5,338 bases of DNA from Deltaproteobacteria bacterium (GTDB lineage Bacteria; Desulfobacterota; Desulfobaccia; Desulfobaccales; 0-14-0-80-60-11), in assembly GCA_019308625.1 (NCBI GenBank), contig JAFDHU010000116.1, positions 1-5,338 of the forward strand, in the 5' to 3' direction. The notes below the pieces were generated by a model. The model was not told the DNA's origin and did no database searches. It saw nothing but the letters and a program-made list of their open reading frames with translations. Of this stretch, positions 1 through 5,139 are shown in pieces; the stretch's first letter is position 1; each line of letters opens with the position of its first letter. The position numbers were made by a program, and so were the translations under genes.

Positions 1-2
1 GT

Positions 3-35
3 TTTCGGTTGACAGTTATGAAAGGAACGGTCTGA
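3..35 (+). CDS. Possible 3' end of an upstream gene (C-terminal fragment)
   Basis: From the window edge one frame is open and ends at a TGA (33-35) that overlaps the ATG of the next gene as TGATG. It would encode the last ten residues FRLTVMKGTV. Such a stop/start overlap is typical of co-transcribed bacterial genes, so the thioesterase may be the downstream member of an operon that begins outside the window. Ten codons are too few to identify a product or to exclude chance. Confidence 0.2.
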   Translation, partial: FRLTVMKGTV

Positions 36-452
36 TGCAGGAGAAGGAGTTTCTGGAGAAGCTGCAGCAGCGGGCGGCAGCGCAAAAGGTCGCCGAGGGT
101 TTCGGCATCGTACTGGAGGAGGTGGGGCCGGGCTATGCCAAAGCCAGCAGGGTCTGCCGGGAGGACATGGCCAAATCCTGGGGCTGATCCACGGCACCGC
201 CCTGTTCGCTCTCATGGACGAGGCCTTTCAGGCTGCGGTCAACTCTCACGGCACGTGGCCGTGGCCCTGAACATGAGTCTGACCTTTCATCAGGCCCCGG
301 CCCTGGGGGAGCGCCTCACCGCCACGGCCCGGGAAATTCATACCAGCCGGCGCCTAGCCACCTGCCTTATTGAGGCCGTGGATTCCCGGGGCGCCCTGGT
401 AGCCTCCTGCCAAGCCCTGGCCTACCGGAAAAACCAGCCCCATGATTTTTGA
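35..452 (+). pseudogene. PaaI/YbgC-type hotdog-fold acyl-CoA thioesterase, broken by two frameshifts
   Basis: Read across three frames, this is one protein of about 139 residues, the normal length of a PaaI-family (hotdog-fold) thioesterase. Members hydrolyse acyl-CoA or aryl-CoA thioesters in the cytoplasm. The ATG at 35 has a good Shine-Dalgarno (AAGGA, 22-26). The first frame (35-174) gives the N-terminal helix and a VGPGYAKA strand, then meets TGA at 185. The second (175-254) gives ILGLIHGTALFALMDEAF, the family's His-Gly plus downstream Asp active-site helix. The third (255-452) gives VAVALNMSLTFHQAPALGE through ALAYRKNQ to the natural C-terminus. One missing base near 174/175 and one near 254/255 (ACG-GTG read as ACGTG) restore the frame. 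No intact product can be made without two frameshifts. True decay is favoured over sequencing error because 8-base C runs elsewhere in the window are read correctly. Substrate cannot be inferred. Confidence 0.8.
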
Positions 453-481
453 GGAAAGGTGGCGGGGCCTCGACCCCCTGG

Positions 482-1099
482 TCAGTGGGCCCTCCTCTGT
501 TGGAGTTCCCTCACCTTGGTGCGCAGTCGCTGCACCAGTCCGGAGTAAGATTGCTGCCGGATAATGCGGCGGAACTGGGAGCGATAATTGTTGACCAGAC
601 TCACCCCCTCAATCACCACATCATAGACCTTCCAGCCGGAGCGGTGGATGAGGCGGTAGTTCATGGGAATGCGGTCGTTGCGCCGGACCAGCACGGTGCG
701 GACTTCGGCGAACTCTCCGTCCTGGGTTTCGCCCAGGAATTTTACGATTTCCCCGGAATAATGCTCCAGCTTGTCAGAATAAGAGGCCTCCAGTAATTGG
801 GCAAAGAGACGGGTGAACTCCCGCTGTTGCGCCCCGCTGAGCCTTCTCCAGGTAGGCCCCAGGCTCCGCTTGGCCATCTCGGCATAATCAAAGCGGCGAT
901 CCACCGCGGCCTTTATTCGGCGGCGCAGCTCGGGCTTCCGGGCCGGGTTCTGGAAAGCGGGATCGGTAAGAATCCCGATAACTTCATTCACCACGCCCCG
1001 GATGGTTTCTGTGGGTTCCCCGGCTCGGGCCTCGGCTGCCACCCACAACAGGGACAAGACCAGAGCTCCAGTTACAATCCCCGGAATCAGCTTCCGCAT
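482..1099 (-). CDS. mlaC: MlaC (Ttg2D family) periplasmic phospholipid-binding protein
   Basis: This 205-residue protein is close to the length of E. coli MlaC (about 211). MlaC is the soluble periplasmic carrier that shuttles phospholipid between the inner-membrane MlaFED complex and the outer-membrane lipoprotein MlaA. Residues 1-26 form a Sec signal peptide: a basic MRK, a hydrophobic core, and an AEARA cleavage site before Gly27. The mature part has the family features: an FDYAEMAKRSLGPTWRRLS segment (70-88), helices around 90-110 (QQREFTRLFAQLLEASY), and the C-terminal KVYDVVIEGVSLVNNYRSQF (157-176). An in-frame ATG at 1132 exists, but it lies inside a TATAATG promoter-like element and lacks a Shine-Dalgarno. 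The ATG at 1099 has AGAGGTG 8 nt upstream and begins directly with the signal peptide, so I chose it. It is the last gene of the mla cluster and converges on the broken thioesterase. Confidence 0.93.
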   Translation of the reverse strand: MRKLIPGIVTGALVLSLLWVAAEARAGEPTETIRGVVNEVIGILTDPAFQNPARKPELRRRIKAAVDRRFDYAEMAKRSLGPTWRRLSGAQQREFTRLFAQLLEASYSDKLEHYSGEIVKFLGETQDGEFAEVRTVLVRRNDRIPMNYRLIHRSGWKVYDVVIEGVSLVNNYRSQFRRIIRQQSYSGLVQRLRTKVRELQQRRAH

Positions 1100-1107
1100 G
1101 CAGGCAA

Positions 1108-1114
1108 CACCTCT
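1108..1114 (-). promoter_or_regulatory. Ribosome binding site of mlaC
   Basis: On the minus strand AGAGGTG (1114-1108) lies 8 nt before the ATG at 1099. It decides the start codon in favour of 1099 over the upstream in-frame ATG at 1132. Confidence 0.7.
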
Positions 1115-1130
1115 GAGAAAATTATGCTGC

Positions 1131-1161
1131 ATTATATCAGCCCCGCCCGCAAAACCGGCAA
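1131..1161 (-). promoter_or_regulatory. Candidate internal sigma-70 promoter before mlaC (extended -10)
   Basis: On the minus strand, in the 72-nt gap between mlaD and mlaC, there is a consensus -10 TATAAT (1136-1131) preceded by TGA, making the extended -10 TGnTATAAT. A weak -35 TTGCCG (1161-1156) sits 19 nt upstream, which is long, but an extended -10 tolerates a poor -35. The predicted start near 1124 gives a 5' leader of about 25 nt containing the mlaC Shine-Dalgarno. It would let mlaC be expressed independently of mlaEFD. Confidence 0.45.
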
Positions 1162-1171
1162 CAGAAAACTT

Positions 1172-1612
1172 CTAAACCTTGCCGTGGACATATTTGCTGA
1201 TGAGTTCTTCCAGTTCCAGGACGGATTCGGTCTCCCGGATGGTGCCTCCCGGCGGAATGACTTTATCGCTGAACCCGGGGGTCAACTTGACGAATTTATC
1301 GCCGATGATGCCCTTGGTCCGGATGGAGGCGATGGTGTCCTCCTTGAGTACCACTTTGGTGTCCAGCTTGAGAGTCAACTTGGCCCGGAAATCCTGGGTC
1401 ATCTCCACGGCCTCCACTTTGCCTACCTCCACCCCGGCCACCTCCACCGGGGCACCGGTCTTTAATCCGGAGATATTGTCAAAAACGGCATACACCCGGT
1501 AGCCGTGGCTGAAGAGTTCCAGCTCACCCAAATGGAGGGCCAGATAGGTCAGGGAAGCCAAGCCGATCAGGACAAACAGGCCCACCAGAAGTTCAATATT
1601 GCCCCTGCTCAT
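1172..1612 (-). CDS. mlaD: MlaD, single-MCE-domain inner-membrane protein of the Mla lipid transporter
   Basis: A 146-residue MCE (mammalian cell entry) protein. In E. coli MlaD forms a hexameric ring on the periplasmic face of MlaFE and passes lipid between the transporter and MlaC. One N-terminal transmembrane helix (about 8-28, IELLVGLFVLIGLASLTYLA) anchors the protein. A single MCE domain follows (about 37-114), with VFDNISGLKTGAPVEVAGVEVGKV and the GIIGDKFVKLTPG signature at 101-113. The ending ETESVLELEELISKYVHGK aligns with the pore-forming helix at the end of the E. coli MCE region. The long flexible tail of E. coli MlaD (183 residues) is absent, so the protein stops just after the functional core. 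The start lies 9 nt after the mlaF stop, without a strong Shine-Dalgarno, suggesting translational coupling. Confidence 0.94.
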   Translation of the reverse strand: MSRGNIELLVGLFVLIGLASLTYLALHLGELELFSHGYRVYAVFDNISGLKTGAPVEVAGVEVGKVEAVEMTQDFRAKLTLKLDTKVVLKEDTIASIRTKGIIGDKFVKLTPGFSDKVIPPGGTIRETESVLELEELISKYVHGKV

Positions 1613-1621
1613 GATTGCCGT

Positions 1622-2365
1622 CTAAGCCTCCAGAAAATCGGGTTCCCCATGCAGGAAGGCCTGCACCAGGGGGTCGGGATGAGCCTGGATTTCAGGCGGT
1701 GTGCCATAGGCGATGATCCTGCCCCGGTGCATCATGGCTACAAAGTCGGCCACCTGGAACACCTCGGGGATGTCATGGCTCACCACCAAGGCGGTGTAGC
1801 CGTGATCCTGATGGGTCTTGATGATCAGGTGGAACACGCTGCTGGCCATGGGCGGGTCCAGGCCGGTGACCGGCTCATCAAACAGGATGATTTCCGGTTC
1901 CTGAACCATAGCCCGGGCAAAGGCCACCCGCTTTTTCATGCCGCCGCTCAGCTCATCCGGGAATTTGTACTCCACCTCTGGCGGCAGGTTCATTTCTTCC
2001 AGGCGCTGCCGCACCCGGTGGGCAATTTCCGACTCGGGCAGGCGGGTTTTTTCCCGCAGGGGAAAAGCGATGTTCTCAAACACGGTGAGAGAATCAAACA
2101 GGGCCCCCCCCTGGAACAGCACGGCCAGCCGAAGCTTGTAGTCATACAGCTCCCGGCCTCGCAGGTGGTTGATATCCCGGCCCTCCACCAGGACCCGGCC
2201 GGCATCGGGCTTGAGCAGGCCGGCGATGTGCTTCAAAAGTACACTCTTGCCCACCCCGCTTTTGCCGATGACCACGGTGATTTTGCCCTTGGGCAGCACC
2301 AGATTGACATGGTCCAGTACCAACTGCCCGTTGAAGGACTTGCACAGATCAATAATCTGAATCAT
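1622..2365 (-). CDS. mlaF: MlaF, ATP-binding subunit of the Mla phospholipid ABC transporter
   Basis: A 247-residue cytoplasmic ABC ATPase that powers lipid movement by MlaFEDB. Every catalytic motif is visible: Walker A GKSGVGKS (34-41), Q-loop Gln85 in LFQGGALFDSLT, signature LSGGMKKR (139-146), Walker B IILFDEP (159-165), D-loop TGLDP (167-171) and switch His197 in VVSHDIPE. The FQGGALFDSLTVFENIAFPLRE stretch and the methionine after LSGG are typical of the MlaF/Ttg2A branch rather than amino-acid importers. The ATG lies only 2 nt after the TAG of mlaE, and the bases before it are pyrimidine-rich with no Shine-Dalgarno, so translation probably depends on ribosomes finishing mlaE. The Q-loop codons contain a run of eight G on the coding strand. 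The reading frame is intact. Confidence 0.96.
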   Translation of the reverse strand: MIQIIDLCKSFNGQLVLDHVNLVLPKGKITVVIGKSGVGKSVLLKHIAGLLKPDAGRVLVEGRDINHLRGRELYDYKLRLAVLFQGGALFDSLTVFENIAFPLREKTRLPESEIAHRVRQRLEEMNLPPEVEYKFPDELSGGMKKRVAFARAMVQEPEIILFDEPVTGLDPPMASSVFHLIIKTHQDHGYTALVVSHDIPEVFQVADFVAMMHRGRIIAYGTPPEIQAHPDPLVQAFLHGEPDFLEA

Positions 2366-2367
2366 GG

Positions 2368-3138
2368 CTACATAAAAAAGGAGGTCAGGAGATAATCCCA
2401 GGCCAGGATCAGGACCGCGGACAGGACCACGGTCTGGTTGGTGGCCCGGCTTACCCCCTCGGCGCCGTGCTCGGTATAGTAGCCTTTATAACAGGCCACT
2501 AGAATGATAGTCAGGCCGAAGACAAGGGACTTGACGATGCCGCCGTTGATATCCAGGGGCACCACGCTGCGCACCATTTCGGAGAAGTAGATGCCGGAGC
2601 TGAGTCCCAGGAGGATTACTCCCACGATGTAGCCGCCGATGATGCCCATCACGTCAAATATGGCGGTCAAAAGCGGCACGGTGATCAGGCCGGCCAGGAG
2701 CTTGGGCATCACCACATACTGCATGGGGCTCACCGCCATGGTGTCCAGGGCGTCAAGTTGTTCGGTGATGCGCATGATGCCGATTTCCGCGGTGACCGCC
2801 GAACCGGCCCGGGCCGAGACCATCAGGGCGGTCAGCACCGGACCCATCTCCCGGATGAGGCTTAAGGCCACCGCGGACCCCAGGGCACCCTCGGAGCCGT
2901 ATTGTTTCAGGGTGTAGAACCCCTGGAGAGCCAGGATCATGCCGGTGAAGGCCGCGGTCAGCAAAATGATCAGAACGGAGCGTACCCCGATGAGATACAT
3001 CTCCTGGAGCAGCCGCCGGAACCGGAAGGGGGGGACAAAAGCCAGGGCCAGCCCCTCCAGGAGGAAGAGCATCATGCCTCCGGCTTCCCGAACCAAGCCC
3101 AGGGCCCAACAGCCCAGACGGCGGAGCAGGGCAACCAT
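2368..3138 (-). CDS. mlaE: MlaE, permease subunit of the Mla phospholipid ABC transporter
   Basis: A 256-residue inner-membrane protein of the MlaE/YrbE permease family, matching E. coli MlaE (260). It begins with an amphipathic N-terminal helix (1-30), followed by about five membrane helices near 47-75, 88-110, 145-175, 197-218 and 235-255. Family motifs are clear: TGMILALQG (65-73), REMGPVLTALMVSARAGSAV (96-115), and AEIGIMRITEQLDALDTMAV (117-136), which contains the coupling-helix region facing MlaF. The frame stays open to a TTG at 3240, giving 34 extra residues (SRRGRELRGDGGS...). That extension is hydrophilic, lacks a Shine-Dalgarno and has no counterpart in E. coli MlaE, so the ATG at 3138 is preferred. 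No clear ribosome binding site precedes 3138 either, so the start is less certain than the identity. It is the first gene of the mla cluster. Confidence 0.92.
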   Translation of the reverse strand: MVALLRRLGCWALGLVREAGGMMLFLLEGLALAFVPPFRFRRLLQEMYLIGVRSVLIILLTAAFTGMILALQGFYTLKQYGSEGALGSAVALSLIREMGPVLTALMVSARAGSAVTAEIGIMRITEQLDALDTMAVSPMQYVVMPKLLAGLITVPLLTAIFDVMGIIGGYIVGVILLGLSSGIYFSEMVRSVVPLDINGGIVKSLVFGLTIILVACYKGYYTEHGAEGVSRATNQTVVLSAVLILAWDYLLTSFFM

Positions 3139-3377
3139 ACCCCAAATTATGGAAAGTTCTCGAACCGTCAATGAAGACTCTTTAAGAACAAGGCTCAGGG
3201 AACCACCGTCCCCCCTCAACTCCCTTCCCCGCCTACTCAAGAATTGGGGGAAATCAGGAGAACTCCAGGTTTTCTTTCAGAGGCCGTGGAGAAGGTGGGG
3301 AAAGGTTAGGCAGAGAGCACCAAGGGCCGCTGCCCCTGCCCTGAGACGCTCTCCCCGATGCCATCAATTGCAAACTC

Positions 3378-3406
3378 ATGTTAATAAAATGGCGGGCAAA
3401 AAGCAA
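3378..3406 (-). promoter_or_regulatory. Candidate sigma-70 promoter for the mlaEFDC cluster
   Basis: Minus strand: -35 TTGCTT (3406-3401), a 17-nt spacer, and -10 TAACAT (3383-3378). Four of six bases match consensus in each box. The predicted start near 3371 implies a leader of about 230 nt to the preferred mlaE ATG, which is long, so a closer promoter is possible. Confidence 0.3.
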
Positions 3407-3459
3407 GGAAAGGCAAAGGGCCCAAACTCCTTCAGACGGGCACCTGGCATGGAAAACCA

Positions 3460-3488
3460 TTGACGCTTTGGAGAACTCTGATTAACAT
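3460..3488 (+). promoter_or_regulatory. Candidate sigma-70 promoter for the gap remnant-pgk-tpiA operon
   Basis: Plus strand: -35 TTGACG (3460-3465, five of six consensus), a 17-nt spacer, and -10 TAACAT (3483-3488, four of six). The predicted start near 3495 gives a leader of about 65 nt to the GTG of the gap remnant. It is the best plus-strand match in the intergenic region and lies where a gap-pgk-tpiA operon promoter is expected. Confidence 0.45.
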
Positions 3489-3559
3489 AACTTGGTATAG
3501 CTGAGCTGAGTGAGAATTTACCTGGGGGGAACGGGAACCCGAATGAAAAGAGGTGCTGG

Positions 3560-3943
3560 GTGCCGGTAAAAATCGCTGTCAACGGCTTCGGCCGCCTGGA
3601 GGGCCTGGCGGTAGGGTTGCCGATCCCCCACGTCTCTATGGTGGATTTCTCCGTCAAGGGGCAAAAATCCACCGCCGCCAAGGAAGTTAATCAGGCCTTT
3701 GCCGCGGCCGCGACCGGGGAGTTGGGGAAAATCCTGGTCATCTCCCCCAAACCTCTGGTCTCCGCTGGTTACGGCTTTTACCACTCGACCACGGTGTACG
3801 CCCAGTTCCCTCAGGTGATGGGCGGCAAGCTGGTCAAGTCCTGGGCTGTTAATGACTGGGCTTTTCTCACCGCATGCTTGATCTGGCGGTTTACCGGGCC
3901 CGCGGCCTGGCACAAGCTGCCTGAGGAAAGGAGGTCCCTTTGA
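3560..3943 (+). pseudogene. gap: Glyceraldehyde-3-phosphate dehydrogenase remnant with a large internal deletion
   Basis: An intact GAPDH has about 335 residues; this frame encodes 127. It starts at a GTG with Shine-Dalgarno AGAGGT (3549-3554). Residues 1-12, VKIAVNGFGR, are the start of the NAD-binding fold. The sequence then jumps to the C-terminal part of the catalytic domain: LEGLAVGLPIPHVSMVDFSV (13-32), matching the family's KLxGxAxRVPTPNVSxVDL. About 210 residues are missing, including most of the Rossmann fold and the SCTTN catalytic cysteine. The conserved phosphate-binding Arg of RVPTP is Gly19. Near 3839-3861 small deletions spoil the usual KVLxWYDNEWG and shift the frame. In the shifted frame the true C-terminus is readable (FSHRMLDLAVYRARGLAQAA, TGA at 3922-3924). 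The frame actually open runs on to TGA 3941-3943, overlapping the pgk start. It cannot be an active dehydrogenase. A chimeric assembly is the main alternative to real deletion. Confidence 0.88.
3928..3935 (+). promoter_or_regulatory. Strong ribosome binding site of pgk, supporting a TTG start
   Basis: AAGGAGGT (3928-3935) closely complements the 3' end of 16S rRNA. Its GGAGG core ends 5 nt before the TTG at 3940. Because no ATG or GTG is available at the expected N-terminus, this site decides the TTG start. It lies just after the ancestral gap stop (3922-3924). Confidence 0.8.
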
Positions 3944-5139
3944 AATACCTCAATGAAGTGGACATTAAGGGCAAGACCCTGTTCATCCGGGTGGACTTCA
4001 ACGTGCCCCTGGATCGCCACCGTCATATCACCGACGACACCCGGATACGGGCGGTTCTGCCCACCCTGAACTATTGCCTGGAGGAAGAGGCCAAAATCGT
4101 GGTGGCCTCGCACATGGGCCGCCCCGGCGGCAAGCGGGTGGAGGACCTCTCCATGGCCCCGGTGGCCCGCCGTCTGGCCTATCGTCTGCACCGCAAGGTG
4201 AAGCTGGCTCCCGACGTGGTGGGCCCCGAAGTGGATGAGCTCAAAAAGAGCATGGAACCGGGGGATGTCCTGCTTCTGGAGAACCTGCGCTTCCACCCGG
4301 GGGAGACCCAGAACGACCCGGAGTTCGCCAAGGAATTGATGAAAGGCATTGATGTGTATGTGAACGATGCCTTTGCCGTGGCCCACCGAGCTCATGCCTC
4401 GGTGGAGGCGGTCACCAGATTCGCCCCCGTTTGTGTGGCCGGCTTCCTCATGCGGGATGAAATTCTGTACTTCCATAAAGCCATGGAGGATCCGGCCCGG
4501 CCCCTGGCGGCATTGATCGGGGGGGCCAAAGTCTCCAGCAAGCTGGCCGCCCTGGTCAATCTGCTCAAGCACGTGGACAAGCTCATCATCGGCGGGGCCA
4601 TGGCCAATACCTTCTTAAAGGCCCAGGGCTACAGTGTGGGCAAATCCCTGGTAGATGATAACCTCATTGACGCCGCCCAGGAGGTGATGGACTCGGCCCG
4701 CAAGAAGGGGGTGAAATTTTATCTGCCCGTGGATGTGGTGGTGGCTGACCGTCTGGACCCCCGGGCTGAAACCAAGATTTGCCCGGTGCAGGAAGTCCCG
4801 GATTACTGGGTCATCGCTGATATCGGCCCGGCCACGGTGACCCTGTTCAGCGAGGCCCTGCAGAACGCCAAGACCATCATCTGGAACGGGCCCATGGGGG
4901 CCTTTGAGTTTGACGCCTTCAGCCGGGGCACCATGGCTATGGTCCACAAGGTGGCCGACATGTATGCCCTGACCATCGTGGGCGGAGGCGACACCGATGT
5001 GGCCTTACACAAGGCCGGGGAATTCCAGAAGTTTTCCTACGTGTCCACCGGCGGCGGCGCCTTTATTGAGCTCTTGGAGGGCAAAAAACTTCCGGGCATT
5101 GAGGCTCTGGAGAAATGGGCCAAAAGGAAGCGGGCATGA
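3940..5139 (+). CDS. pgk: Phosphoglycerate kinase
   Basis: A full-length 399-residue cytoplasmic enzyme that interconverts 1,3-bisphosphoglycerate + ADP and 3-phosphoglycerate + ATP. The N-terminal domain carries the phosphoglycerate site: VDFNVP (18-23), DTRIR (33-37), SHMGRP (57-62), ENLRFHPGE (114-122) and HRAHAS (149-154). The C-terminal domain carries the nucleotide site: GGAKVSSK (194-201) with its two lysines, NGPMGAFE (316-323), and GGGDTD (348-353). STGGGAFIELLEGKKLPGI (369-387) is the conserved ending. Where many homologues read GGGDS, this one has GGGDT, a conservative change. Translation starts at TTG with a strong Shine-Dalgarno and gives MKYLNEVDIKGKTLFIRVDF, aligning with the family's N-terminus. 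The gene overlaps the tpiA start by ATGA. Upstream gap is a remnant, so pgk is now the first intact gene of the operon. Confidence 0.97.
   Translation: MKYLNEVDIKGKTLFIRVDFNVPLDRHRHITDDTRIRAVLPTLNYCLEEEAKIVVASHMGRPGGKRVEDLSMAPVARRLAYRLHRKVKLAPDVVGPEVDELKKSMEPGDVLLLENLRFHPGETQNDPEFAKELMKGIDVYVNDAFAVAHRAHASVEAVTRFAPVCVAGFLMRDEILYFHKAMEDPARPLAALIGGAKVSSKLAALVNLLKHVDKLIIGGAMANTFLKAQGYSVGKSLVDDNLIDAAQEVMDSARKKGVKFYLPVDVVVADRLDPRAETKICPVQEVPDYWVIADIGPATVTLFSEALQNAKTIIWNGPMGAFEFDAFSRGTMAMVHKVADMYALTIVGGGDTDVALHKAGEFQKFSYVSTGGGAFIELLEGKKLPGIEALEKWAKRKRA

Larger units (their letters stand above)
3139..3559. other. Divergent intergenic region between mlaE and the gap remnant
   Basis: About 420 bp without a convincing gene. 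It is less GC-rich in the middle (about 3361-3395 and 3450-3520) than the flanking genes. It holds two outward-facing candidate promoters (3378-3406 on minus, 3460-3488 on plus), a short inverted repeat ATGG-AAAA-CCAT (3449-3460) touching the plus-strand -35, and a tandem CTGAG-CTGAG (3501-3510) in the presumed gap leader. Small open frames here have no recognisable product and no good ribosome binding site. I see no tRNA, rho-independent terminator or recognisable riboswitch. Confidence 0.6.

Noticed and set aside
9..14. TTGACA resembling a perfect -35 box before the thioesterase
   Set aside because: No acceptable -10 lies 16-18 nt downstream; that position falls on the start codon region (CTGATG). 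The match is probably chance, and the gene may be in an operon from upstream.
464..477. GGGG-CCTCGA-CCCC hairpin between the convergent thioesterase and mlaC, as a terminator
   Set aside because: The stem is only 4 bp and there is no T-run after it on either strand, so it does not meet rho-independent terminator criteria.
1505..2395. 296-codon plus-strand open frame opposite mlaF
   Set aside because: The translation is low-complexity and rich in His, Gln and Gly, with no recognisable domain. It is the complement of mlaF, whose motifs are unambiguous; long antisense frames are common in GC-rich genes.
3144..3171. Second possible mlaE promoter on the minus strand, TTGACG (3171-3166) with TAATTT (3149-3144)
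   Set aside because: The spacer is 16 nt and the predicted start falls at or next to the preferred ATG, requiring a leaderless mRNA. It is possible given that no Shine-Dalgarno precedes that ATG, but too weak to annotate.
3254..3460. Small minus-strand frames in the intergenic region (68 codons here, and another at 3376-3681)
   Set aside because: There is no convincing ribosome binding site and no recognisable protein features, and they overlap the promoter region and the gap remnant.
3560..3943. Idea that the 127-codon frame is a novel small protein rather than a gap remnant
   Set aside because: Both ends match classical GAPDH in order, the ancestral C-terminus is readable in the neighbouring frame, and the position before pgk-tpiA is the standard place for gap.
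3811..4572. 253-codon minus-strand open frame opposite pgk
   Set aside because: It is a shadow of the pgk coding sequence with His/Gly/Gln-rich composition and no family signature.
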